From Brumimicrobium mesophilum (GTDB lineage Bacteria; Bacteroidota; Bacteroidia; Flavobacteriales_D; Crocinitomicaceae), in NCBI RefSeq assembly GCF_003025005.1, contig NZ_PVSS01000003.1:62001-126000 (forward strand): 64,000 nucleotides of DNA, written 5' to 3'. Shown here in pieces: positions 44,653-52,433 of the stretch (position 1 is its first letter; the number at the start of each line of letters is the position of its first letter). The translations under genes were made by a program, and so were the position numbers. The notes under the pieces were generated by a model. It did no database searches. It was not told the DNA's origin and saw nothing but the letters and a program-made list of their open reading frames with translations.

Positions 44653-45129
44653 TTATTTTTTGAAAATATACATCAACCCCAGTATTAATATTATCACTAC
44701 TAAAAGGGTGGATGTTACGTAATCGATATAGTCAAACCAACTTAATTTTTCTCTAGGCTTGTGAAATATAGGAGTTTCACAAGGAACTAGAACTTCACGC
44801 ACTATTTCATTTATTGTTGTATCACATTTGCCGTGTACATATAGCGTGTCATTTCGAACATACGTTTTAATGATTAAATTATCTTCGGTTATATAAACAG
44901 TATCTTTTTTGAGGTTTTCAACTGAAATTAATGAATCCTTTTCAACTGCTGGAGTAATTACTGTTAAAGTGTCCGTAACTTTTACAGTATCTCGGTGGAG
45001 TAGGTGAGGATTGTTTTTTAAAATTCTATTGATCCGCTTTTGTGGTGCGCAGGAAGAAAAGAGGAACAGGAATAGAATTATAACAATCCAAATTCTATTT
45101 AAACCTATAAAAACTTTAAATTTCATCAT
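44653..45129 (-). CDS. Candidate unimolecular spanin (lipoprotein with C-terminal membrane helix, 158 aa)
   Basis: N-terminal export segment ending in lipobox LFSSC (Cys 27), a periplasmic middle rich in Thr/Val strands (DTVKVTDTLTVITPAVEKDS) and a C-terminal helix at about 139-156 (STLLVVIILILGLMYIF). An outer-membrane lipid anchor joined to an inner-membrane span within one chain is the u-spanin layout (as in phage T1 gp11), used to fuse the two membranes at lysis. No sequence family recognised; the call is topological. Confidence 0.6.
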   Translation of the reverse strand: MMKFKVFIGLNRIWIVIILFLFLFSSCAPQKRINRILKNNPHLLHRDTVKVTDTLTVITPAVEKDSLISVENLKKDTVYITEDNLIIKTYVRNDTLYVHGKCDTTINEIVREVLVPCETPIFHKPREKLSWFDYIDYVTSTLLVVIILILGLMYIFKK

Positions 45130-45334
45130 CTTTTATTTTTGTTCCCCATATTTCTAAAAATCTTCTGGTAACAACTGGAGGAAGTATTGAACGTTTTTTT
45201 TCGTAGCCCAGTTCAACTAATTCATCGTAATATTTTACATTAAGCAAATACTTAAGCTTAGTATGTTTTATGCCTAAATATTCCCTCAAATCAGATTTAC
45301 TTACAATTTTTGTAGTTGTGTTTTCTGTGGCCAT
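45116..45334 (-). CDS. Small HTH-like protein (72 aa)
   Basis: Helical, with KSDLREYLGIKHTKLKYLLN resembling a MerR/excisionase helix-turn-helix and a C-terminal PPVVTRRFLEIWG. Probably a DNA-binding regulator of late genes. It overlaps the spanin gene by 14 bp and lies 5 bp below the ATPase gene. Confidence 0.5.
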   Translation of the reverse strand: MATENTTTKIVSKSDLREYLGIKHTKLKYLLNVKYYDELVELGYEKKRSILPPVVTRRFLEIWGTKIKDDEI

Positions 45335-45339
45335 TTTGT

Positions 45340-45966
45340 TTAACTTTTTACATCCACATTTACAGGGATTACTTTAAAATCATATTGATTTGTTTTCTTG
45401 GTCGTTTGTAAGGCTTCAAATGCTTTTCTAATAGCAGGTTTATCTAATTTTTTTGGAACAACAGTATCACCAGTATGATGAAGAATTATCACCCTTGCTT
45501 TTCTTGCAAACCAACTAGGAACATCTTGGAGATCATGAAAAGTAAAGAAGAGCTCGACATTTCTTTGTTTTACATTTAAAAAAAGCTTTTTTATTACTCC
45601 AGGTACTTTGGATTCTGCTTCAATCCATCTACTGGCGTCTTCAATTACAAGAACGGAATTTCTAAGTTTCGAGAATTTTTCAACATACGTAGTATAATCA
45701 TCTCTTTTTTGAATTATTCGAACATGGCCCGACTTTAACCTAAGAAGATCTTCTTCTTTTATGATCGGAAGCTTTTGATTGCCACGTTCGGGATTGTGAT
45801 GACTTTTCAAAGATTCCCAATTGTCATAATCTCCATCATCAAAAACGACAAGCTTATTTATTGACTCGTTATTATCTAGTATTTTATTGACCAACCTTTT
45901 TGTATTGGTCGTTTTACCTGAACCAATACCGCCAACTATAATGTATATGAAATTTTGTCTTGACAT
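45340..45966 (-). CDS. HerA/FtsK-like genome-packaging ATPase (A32 type, 208 aa)
   Basis: Walker A GGIGSGKTT at residues 12-20, Walker B VLVIED at 105-110 and a later polar strand FFTFHDLQDVP at 140-150 that fits the third motif of the FtsK/HerA group. Length matches PM2 P9 and PRD1 P9 (about 230). In tailless membrane phages this ATPase pumps DNA into a preformed capsid, in place of a terminase. A Zot-like or ABC-type ATPase is less likely, since no membrane helix or ABC signature is present. This is the strongest hallmark for the provirus type. Confidence 0.7.
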   Translation of the reverse strand: MSRQNFIYIIVGGIGSGKTTNTKRLVNKILDNNESINKLVVFDDGDYDNWESLKSHHNPERGNQKLPIIKEEDLLRLKSGHVRIIQKRDDYTTYVEKFSKLRNSVLVIEDASRWIEAESKVPGVIKKLFLNVKQRNVELFFTFHDLQDVPSWFARKARVIILHHTGDTVVPKKLDKPAIRKAFEALQTTKKTNQYDFKVIPVNVDVKS

Positions 45967-45968
45967 TA

Positions 45969-46166
45969 TTATTCGTAATCATAAGTTATTCGGCAAATGG
46001 ACTCATCTTCATGAACTATTTCACAAGAAACTCTATTTGTAGGCTTCCAAGTTCTGAAAACAGCTATTACCCTACCTTTTTTCTTTTGCAGGTTTTTACA
46101 TTTCGGACAAGTCTTAGGACATCCATTCGCCAACCTTTTAGGTATTAAATTTTTCTTTTTAGCCAT
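45969..46166 (-). CDS. Small Cys-rich protein (65 aa), possible zinc ribbon
   Basis: Basic N-terminus (MAKKKNLIPKRL), then NGCPKTCPKCKNLQKKKGR and later VSCEIVHEDESICRITYD, giving five Cys residues that could bind one zinc. Two bp separate it from the ATPase gene. Function unknown, probably nucleic-acid binding. Confidence 0.55.
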   Translation of the reverse strand: MAKKKNLIPKRLANGCPKTCPKCKNLQKKKGRVIAVFRTWKPTNRVSCEIVHEDESICRITYDYE

Positions 46167-46168
46167 AA

Positions 46169-46762
46169 TTACATCATTAAAACTTGACCAATTGTAAAGG
46201 ATTCGATAAGTATAAATTGAACCCAGAATGAATCCTGACCTTTGAATTTAATTTGATTCTCATAGAAATATTTCGCTAGTGATTTTGTAAGATTTTCCTT
46301 CACCTCTTGATCATAAGTAACAATATCTTTAATTCCTTGAGTTTTCTTTTCGTATGCCTTTAACCTCTTTAATAAAACTTTCTCCTTTTCTGTTAACTCA
46401 TCATCTCCCAAAAGTTCTTTTTGCTCCAAAAGTTTCATTTTTTTTAAAACTTTATCACTTCCAAGTTTTTTTTTCATTTTCCACTTGGCCAAACGTGTTA
46501 ATCCACCTTCACGAAGCATACTATATAAATCTACACACGACTTAGCACCGTCATAGGCTTCTTTCTCGGTAATCAGCTTTATTTTTTCTACTGGAGGAAC
46601 TTTTGAATTTAAAGCAGAATCAATTTCGTCTTGAATTTCTTCCTCCACATGATCTTCGAATTCTAAACCTGACAGATCAAACTCTTTTTCATTCTCTTCA
46701 TCAACTTCTGATCTGTGTTGTGTTGGTGTAGTTAGAACATCGTCTAAATTGAAATCAAACAT
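46169..46762 (-). CDS. Hypothetical acidic-then-helical protein (197 aa)
   Basis: Residues 1-50 very acidic (EVDEENEKEFDLSGLEFEDH), then a long Lys/Glu/Leu-rich helical region (about 60-150) with coiled-coil character, and a hydrophobic C-terminus (FWVQFILIESFTIGQVLMM). Could be a scaffold or assembly protein. No family recognised. Confidence 0.55.
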   Translation of the reverse strand: MFDFNLDDVLTTPTQHRSEVDEENEKEFDLSGLEFEDHVEEEIQDEIDSALNSKVPPVEKIKLITEKEAYDGAKSCVDLYSMLREGGLTRLAKWKMKKKLGSDKVLKKMKLLEQKELLGDDELTEKEKVLLKRLKAYEKKTQGIKDIVTYDQEVKENLTKSLAKYFYENQIKFKGQDSFWVQFILIESFTIGQVLMM

Positions 46763-46763
46763 A

Positions 46764-47081
46764 TTAATCTAGTTTTTTTGGTTGGTCCATTAAATGATCA
46801 TACTTGTTCATTATTGGAGTAAGCATTTCCCATTTATCGACGATATCCTGAATTTTAACTTTTCCAGAAAGTAGTTTTTTACCAACTGTTAGGGAAATCT
46901 TACCAATTTCAGCAAAGGAAAGTTTTTCACCTTCTTTTTTAGACATATCCGAAAAATCAAAACCCAGCTCATTCCATTGGTTTTTTACTGTATTGGCAAT
47001 AAAACCCATGTCTTTTTCCATTTCCGATTTTTCAAGCTTCAATTGCTCGTTTTCGTCTCTTAATCTTTGAATTACTGACAT
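46764..47081 (-). CDS. Coiled-coil hypothetical protein (105 aa)
   Basis: Starts MSVIQRLRDENEQLKLEKSE, a clear leucine-heptad helix, followed by a helical region to QPKKLD. No family recognised. It overlaps the next upstream gene by one base. Confidence 0.55.
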   Translation of the reverse strand: MSVIQRLRDENEQLKLEKSEMEKDMGFIANTVKNQWNELGFDFSDMSKKEGEKLSFAEIGKISLTVGKKLLSGKVKIQDIVDKWEMLTPIMNKYDHLMDQPKKLD

Positions 47082-47728
47082 TATCCTAAATTTTTACGTT
47101 TGATACCTGTTCTAAAACCCTCTCCCCAATTGAGCAGTGCACCTTTATTGAAAACCATTGCTTCAATAATTTGCCCTGGTTTTTTCAATTCAGGATCTAT
47201 TTTTTTGGAATGCCTCCAGCGAGCAATAAGATTGAGTAATTCAATTTGCTTTTCTGTCAGCTTCAAAAGAATTTCATCAGCCGAAAGCGATCGTTCAATT
47301 TCTTTTTCTACAACTTTTTCAATGGTTTGCGGTTTTGGCGGTTCTTCACTCAAAACACCAAGCACATCATTTAATAACTCTTCGTTTGTTGAAGAATCTT
47401 CCTCTTCAGCGCCGTACAAACTTTCTCTGATCAATTCAAAGAGTGGTTGCAAGTCGTATTCATCTTGGTTTTGATTTGATTCCACTTTGTTTTCACTTTG
47501 GTTACGGAGTGTTTCCAACTCGATTTCAAGTGATTTCACTTTGTTTTCGGCTGTAATCAAATTGGTTTCAAGTGTTTTCAATTCTTGTAAAATGCCGAAA
47601 ACAACATGGTTTCCATTTGAAAACGTTGTTTCTAACTTCTCCTGAAGCTCATCAGAAACTTCTTGAAGTTGGTTCCTTTCAAAATCTGAAAGTTTAACTG
47701 CTAATTGTTTACTTGGTATTTGATACAT
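47081..47728 (-). CDS. Coiled-coil hypothetical protein, first gene of the late cluster (215 aa)
   Basis: Two predicted coiled coils (about 18-35 and 55-85, ENKVKSLEIELETLRNQ), an acidic middle, and a basic C-terminal part (LIARWRHSKKIDPELKKPGQ, RTGIKRKNLG). As the first late gene it could be a regulator or DNA-binding assembly factor. Its coding DNA contains three CACTTTG words that continue upstream of its start. Confidence 0.55.
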   Translation of the reverse strand: MYQIPSKQLAVKLSDFERNQLQEVSDELQEKLETTFSNGNHVVFGILQELKTLETNLITAENKVKSLEIELETLRNQSENKVESNQNQDEYDLQPLFELIRESLYGAEEEDSSTNEELLNDVLGVLSEEPPKPQTIEKVVEKEIERSLSADEILLKLTEKQIELLNLIARWRHSKKIDPELKKPGQIIEAMVFNKGALLNWGEGFRTGIKRKNLG

Positions 47729-47901
47729 TTTATGCTTTTTGTGTTAGAAAAAAAATGCCGTCTTTCCGAGCTGTCAAATACCACTTTGCCTATTAAGCGT
47801 GGTTCTCTGTTATAATTGTCCTCTCGACATTTATCGAAATCCTTTATTTTTCAATTGTTATCACTTTGCTTTCATTCTGATACAAATGTGATTACACTTT
47901 G
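47483..47901. repeat. CACTTTG repeat set at the head of the late cluster
   Basis: CACTTTG occurs at 47483-47489, 47494-47500, 47537-47543, 47782-47788, 47862-47868 and 47895-47901, always in the same orientation, partly inside the first late gene and partly upstream. Six copies in 420 bp of one 7-mer is well above chance expectation. Possible binding sites of a late regulator or initiator. Confidence 0.5.
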
Positions 47902-47939
47902 ATTTCAAACCAAGGGTTTTTGAATTATGGATTAAAACT

Positions 47940-47978
47940 TAATACTATCAGTATCAGATTCTAATACGATTAGTATTA
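47940..47978. promoter_or_regulatory. Nested inverted repeat (operator candidate)
   Basis: Outer arms TAATACTA (47940-47947) and TAGTATTA (47971-47978), inner arms GTAT (47951) and ATAC (47964). It lies 210 bp upstream of the first late gene. Confidence 0.5.
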
Positions 47979-48053
47979 TAATTTGATCCTTGAAGTGTAA
48001 AAATGAAGTAGGAGAGAAGTTTAAAAAGTTGTTGCTTAAAAACTCGAAAAACG

Positions 48054-48282
48054 TCCTACTACAGCTACTACCTACTACAAAAACGCCTGTAAGTACCATA
48101 AACACTGTGTAGTAACTTCGGTTTAGTCCTGATATAATCCTACTACACCAGTTTTTTCAATAGTTTCAAGAGCTTTCTTTTTTTTTTGTAGTAAGATGTA
48201 GTAAGATTGAAAATTATATCCTACTACAACAAAACCCTAATAAATATAATACCTATAGAACTTTGTAGTAAGTAGTAGGATA
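48054..48282. repeat. TGTAGTARGAT iteron array in both orientations
   Basis: Copies of TCCTACTACA or its reverse complement: 48054-48063, 48065-48071 (partial), 48071-48079, 48108-48115, 48139-48147, 48188-48197 and 48198-48207 (two direct, 10 bp apart), 48219-48228, and a pair at 48264-48282. About ten copies in 230 bp. Iterons of this kind usually bind a replication initiator or a dedicated regulator. Confidence 0.75.
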
Positions 48283-48364
48283 GAATGTTGTTTTTTTTAG
48301 ATTGGAGTTTAAAAAGTCAATTTAATTGTTACATTTACTCTAAATAACACATATATCTTACTAC

Positions 48365-48604
48365 ATGATCAGGAAAACCACCATTTCATTATTATTCATC
48401 TCCTTTTTTAGTTTGGGAATGACAGAAAACCCAATATCCAGCAAACCAGATTCAGCAACAACAGTTTATGTATGTGGAGAAAGTAAGATTTACCATAAAA
48501 TAAAATCACATGCCGCATTAGGAAGATGTAAATCTGGTATAACTAAAATGACTGAAGCTAAAGCTGAAGAGTTAGGGAAGAGGGTTTGTAAGTGTAAGAA
48601 TTAA
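48365..48604 (+). CDS. Small secreted Cys/His protein (79 aa)
   Basis: Signal peptide about 1-19 (LFISFFSLGMTE), then a domain with YVCGES, KIYHKIKSHAALGRCKSGI, MTEAKAEELGKRVCKCKN. The C, YH, C, EA and CxC order matches the small Cys/His domain seen alone or at the C-terminus of nucleases in many bacteria, of unknown role, probably metal-binding. First cargo gene after the iteron array. Confidence 0.65.
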   Translation: MIRKTTISLLFISFFSLGMTENPISSKPDSATTVYVCGESKIYHKIKSHAALGRCKSGITKMTEAKAEELGKRVCKCKN

Positions 48605-48685
48605 TAAAATTATAGAAACAAAATAACTTAATTATAGTTGCTAAAAACTATTTAAACAGTTTATTGCTTAATATTAAATAAAAAA

Positions 48686-49591
48686 ATGAACTCATTAGAA
48701 ATAATCAAATATCTAAAAACTGCTAATAATCTATTTACATATGCTTCTAAAGTACACGGTGGTTATATGAACTACTCTGTAAGCGGGTTAACCAAATTGA
48801 GAAAAGCAATAAATGAAATAGAAAAAACAAATCTATTTGAAACTAGAATTCAAAATCTAAAAAGTTCGAGTTGGTATTCTGGGTATGAAGACCAAACTGA
48901 TATTCCAAATACAGAAGACAGAGATATAAAATCTTTTATTTCTTTCATTAATCTGGCAAGCGAGGGTATAGAGGAATATGTAAATTTGAAAAGTAATATT
49001 GATGAGGAATATATTTTAAATATTTACTTACCTAATCAATATACATTCTCAGATTTTGCGTCTTTAGCAAATGAATTGAAGAAAGGCATTGAACTTCCGT
49101 CCTTGGATGTCGGAGGTTCATCTAAAATTGTATCTGCTGAACCTGGTTCTATTTGGCTTGTTGTCGCATTTACCACTAGTGCCGCAATAGCGATTGTAGG
49201 AAAGATTATAAAAATAGCTACTAAAGCAAATATTGAAATTCAAAAAGGAAAGATTTTTGCCAATTATGCACAGAGCTTAAAATTAGAGAATGAATTGACT
49301 CAAACAATTTTAGAAGCACAGAAAAAATTAGTAGATGAAATAATTAATAAGGAAATTGATGAGGCAAAGAAAGACCTAGATGATACAGACGATATTACAA
49401 AGGTCAGTAGGCTAAAGTTGGCAGTAAAGACAATTTCTGAATTATTAAGAAGGGAGATAAAATTTCTGCCTTCACCCAAAATGGGAATTAATGTAATGGA
49501 AAATTTTCCTGATGAAGATAGTCCTAATTTGATAGAAAAGGAAATGATCAAATTATTATCCCAAAACCAGAAAATTCAAGAAGATAAATAA
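48686..49591 (+). CDS. Hypothetical protein with central hydrophobic segment (301 aa)
   Basis: Helical N-terminal part (1-100), a Gly/Ser stretch then hydrophobic segment at about 156-176 (SIWLVVAFTTSAAIAIVGKI), and a long charged coiled coil (180-260). I recognise no family. Such layouts occur among accessory or defence genes of mobile elements; membrane action is inferred. It stands 229 bp ahead of the DUF4145/OLD pair and may have its own promoter. Confidence 0.6.
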   Translation: MNSLEIIKYLKTANNLFTYASKVHGGYMNYSVSGLTKLRKAINEIEKTNLFETRIQNLKSSSWYSGYEDQTDIPNTEDRDIKSFISFINLASEGIEEYVNLKSNIDEEYILNIYLPNQYTFSDFASLANELKKGIELPSLDVGGSSKIVSAEPGSIWLVVAFTTSAAIAIVGKIIKIATKANIEIQKGKIFANYAQSLKLENELTQTILEAQKKLVDEIINKEIDEAKKDLDDTDDITKVSRLKLAVKTISELLRREIKFLPSPKMGINVMENFPDEDSPNLIEKEMIKLLSQNQKIQEDK

Positions 49592-49820
49592 CTATTAATC
49601 CTATCGAAGTAAAGCAAATTTTTAGAGACTGGAATATCAATAATTAAGAAGGTATTTTTTCAAATTAAAACACAGATGATTATGATTCTAAAATTCTTGA
49701 AAAATCTATTGAACTAGTCGATAAAATAAAAAATGATAATAAATAGAACCAAGACACCTAATGCTAGCTGTCGCTAAGAACAGTTTTTAGCTTAGTTTTA
49801 CCTGAACTTAACACAAAATT

Positions 49821-50618
49821 ATGCCGCATAAAGAATTTTTAGAAGAATATTCATTATTCAGAAAGTTGAAAGGTGGAATTCCCGCGACTATCGACCAATT
49901 GCCTAGGCCTGCTATAAATATGAATTGTAGCAATTGTAAATCAACACAAACTTTTAATATGTTTAATAAGTATGTAGATGAATTAGGACCCTGGAATGCA
50001 CCTTGTGGAAACGCCAGACTTAGGTTAAAATACAAATGCCAATCTTGTAAAGATTTCACTCGAGAATTTAGTATTTATATAAGCCCTGAACTAGATTATG
50101 TATACAAGTACGGACAATATCCTGAATGGGAAATAAAAATGGACAAAAACCTTGAAAAAACATTGGGAAAGCACTCTAAGACTTTTAGAAAAGGTTTAGT
50201 CTGTGAATCTCAAGGTTATGGAATTGGAGCATTTGCTTATTATAGAAGAATAACAGAAGAAATAATTGACGAATTGCTTGACTCAATTGAAGAGTTGATT
50301 GAAGAAGGACATCGAGCAGAATATAAAGAAGCACTTGAAAAAACTAAAAATACTAGAGTAACCCAGGATAAAATTAATTTAGTTAAAGATTTACTACCAA
50401 CAATTTTAAAACCTGATGGATTGAATCCTTTTGGAGTTCTGCATAGTGAGTTAAGTGAAGGACTTCACGCTGAATCTGACCAAGATTGTTTAGAAAATGC
50501 AACTCATGTAAGAACTATTTTAACTTTTTTAATAAATCAGATTATTCAAAGCAAAGAAGCTGCTAAAAATTTTAGTTCTAGTATGAAGTCTATTTTGGAG
50601 AAAAAAAGTAAAAAATAA
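49821..50618 (+). CDS. Zinc-ribbon plus DUF4145-like protein (265 aa)
   Basis: N-terminal Cys pairs NCSNCKST and YKCQSCKDF (about residues 34-72) form a probable zinc ribbon. The C-terminal half is all-helical, ending with LHSELSEGLHAESDQDCLEN, the DUF4145-like signature of a HEPN-related fold. DUF4145 proteins often accompany ATPases in restriction and defence loci. Seventeen bp separate it from the OLD-like gene, so the two are one unit. An effector role is inferred; I do not see a clear RNase motif. Confidence 0.65.
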   Translation: MPHKEFLEEYSLFRKLKGGIPATIDQLPRPAINMNCSNCKSTQTFNMFNKYVDELGPWNAPCGNARLRLKYKCQSCKDFTREFSIYISPELDYVYKYGQYPEWEIKMDKNLEKTLGKHSKTFRKGLVCESQGYGIGAFAYYRRITEEIIDELLDSIEELIEEGHRAEYKEALEKTKNTRVTQDKINLVKDLLPTILKPDGLNPFGVLHSELSEGLHAESDQDCLENATHVRTILTFLINQIIQSKEAAKNFSSSMKSILEKKSKK

Positions 50619-50635
50619 GGAAATATTTAATTTAA

Positions 50636-52336
50636 GTGAATTTGAAACTATTTGATAAAATAACTGTCAAAAACTATAAGAGCTTCGATGAGATAGGTGG
50701 AGGCTTTGAACAAATTTTACCTATAAACGTAATTATCGGTAAAAATAACTCAGGCAAAAGTACATTAATCGATCTGGTTGGCTTTCTTACAGATAATAAT
50801 CATGATTTCCTGAATGGTGGACGGAATGGTATAGGAACAGAGGTTCTAGTATCAACAACCTTAAAGAAGGAGGTTGTCTCGATAATTTTTAGAAAAGGAG
50901 AGAATAGCTCTTCTTACTATGGTTTTCCATCAAACTACGAGTATGGTAAACAATTTATTGGGAGGGAATATACTTACCAAATTGAAAGTAATGGAAAGAA
51001 GAAATATGTTGAAATTAAAGGAACTTATGATGATGTTGCTTTAAATGATATAAGAGCTTTTGCAGATGTGATTAAAACACCCTTAACTGATTATAAAATA
51101 TGTAAAATAACAGCTGAAAGAGACATTATTCCTGAATCTAATAAAGGAGATCTGAGTTTGAACGCAAATGGAACAGGAGCTACAAATTATATACAGCAAA
51201 TTATTAATCGTACCGATCAAGACAGTAGATTGATAGAAAATGAATTACTTGAAGAACTTAATAATATTGTTAAACCTGATATTGATTTTTCTCGTATCCT
51301 AATTCAGTTAGAAAATTCAAATAATTATTGGGAAATATTTTTTGAGGATGCAAAAAAGAATAGAGTAGCACTTTCGAAGATGGGCAGTGGAGTTAAAACT
51401 ATTTTACTTGTTTTATTGAACCTAATAACTCGTCCAAAAGTTGAAAGAACAAGACCTAACGCGTATATTTTTGCATTTGAGGAACTTGAAAACAATCTTC
51501 ACCCCTCTCTCCAAAGAAGATTATTCTCCTATATTAGTGCATATTCAACTAAGAATTCCGCTTATTTCTTTCTGACAACTCATTCAAATGTTGTAATTGA
51601 CTCATTTAGCACTAGCGATGACGCACAGATAATTCATGTTTCCCATGATGGAAATGAGGCTAAAACCACTTCAATCGTCTCAATTTCAGAAACTAAGGAT
51701 TTGTTGAACGACCTTGGAATTAAAGCGAGTGATCTTTTACAAAGTAATGGTGTTGTTTGGGTTGAGGGTCCAAGCGATAGAAATTACATTAATAAATGGA
51801 TTCATTTAATAAACCCTGAACTAAAGGAGGGAATTCATTACTCTATAATGTTTTATGGAGGTAAGCTACTTTCAAATTTAACATTTGATTACGAGTGGTT
51901 TAATCGTGATGTGATTCCTCTTTTGAAAATAAATGGTAATGCCTTTGTCATAATGGATAGGGATGGCAAATCTTTAAATTCTAAATTGAATTCAACTAAA
52001 GATCGAATTTCTGATGAAATAGGAACTGAAAACTTTTGGATTACTAAAGGACGAGAAATAGAAAATTATATAACTAATGATGTAATTACAAAATGGCTAA
52101 ATGATGATCATAGAATTGCTATGAGAAATAAAAAATTTGATAATGATGTAAATACAAAGCTTGAAGTTAATATACAAAATATTAGAAAAGATGTAAAATT
52201 AAAATACAATCTTAGCAAGACAAATTACTCAGCAGAGATAATAAAATATATGGAAGAGGAATCACTCAAAATTCTTGACTTAGAAGATAAGGTGAAATTA
52301 TTAGTTAGTAAAATTGAAAATTGGAACAATAAATAA
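50636..52336 (+). CDS. OLD-family ATPase/TOPRIM protein (566 aa)
   Basis: GTG start. N-terminal ABC-type ATPase: VKNYKSFDEIGGG, Walker A GKNNSGKST (35-43), a long insertion, then FAFEELENNLHPSLQRRLF and the switch TTHSNVVID. The C-terminal part has the TOPRIM-like WVEGPSDRNYI (about 378) and FVIMDRDGKS (about 440), with ENYI after. OLD (overcoming lysogenization defect) nucleases cut DNA when phage functions disturb the host; Gabija GajA belongs here. With the DUF4145-like partner it is a candidate two-gene defence system carried by the provirus. Confidence 0.8.
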   Translation: MNLKLFDKITVKNYKSFDEIGGGFEQILPINVIIGKNNSGKSTLIDLVGFLTDNNHDFLNGGRNGIGTEVLVSTTLKKEVVSIIFRKGENSSSYYGFPSNYEYGKQFIGREYTYQIESNGKKKYVEIKGTYDDVALNDIRAFADVIKTPLTDYKICKITAERDIIPESNKGDLSLNANGTGATNYIQQIINRTDQDSRLIENELLEELNNIVKPDIDFSRILIQLENSNNYWEIFFEDAKKNRVALSKMGSGVKTILLVLLNLITRPKVERTRPNAYIFAFEELENNLHPSLQRRLFSYISAYSTKNSAYFFLTTHSNVVIDSFSTSDDAQIIHVSHDGNEAKTTSIVSISETKDLLNDLGIKASDLLQSNGVVWVEGPSDRNYINKWIHLINPELKEGIHYSIMFYGGKLLSNLTFDYEWFNRDVIPLLKINGNAFVIMDRDGKSLNSKLNSTKDRISDEIGTENFWITKGREIENYITNDVITKWLNDDHRIAMRNKKFDNDVNTKLEVNIQNIRKDVKLKYNLSKTNYSAEIIKYMEEESLKILDLEDKVKLLVSKIENWNNK

Positions 52337-52433
52337 GTAGTTAATTCCCGATAAGTAAAATGGTAGGCTTTCACATTCAGTAGAAAGCACCATTTCACGA
52401 AAGTTAAAATCTGTTCGACATCCAATTGTTAAA

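Larger units (their letters stand above)
47729..48364. other. Large intergenic control region of the provirus
   Basis: Between the leftward late cluster and the rightward cargo genes. It holds CACTTTG words, a nested dyad at 47940-47978, and an iteron array at 48054-48282. It contains no ORF I can support. It is the best candidate for the replication origin or the late promoter region. Confidence 0.6.

Noticed and set aside
47729-48364. CRISPR array in the repeat-rich gap
   Set aside because: The units are about 10 bp, in both orientations, with irregular spacing; no 25-40 bp repeat with equal spacers and no cas gene.
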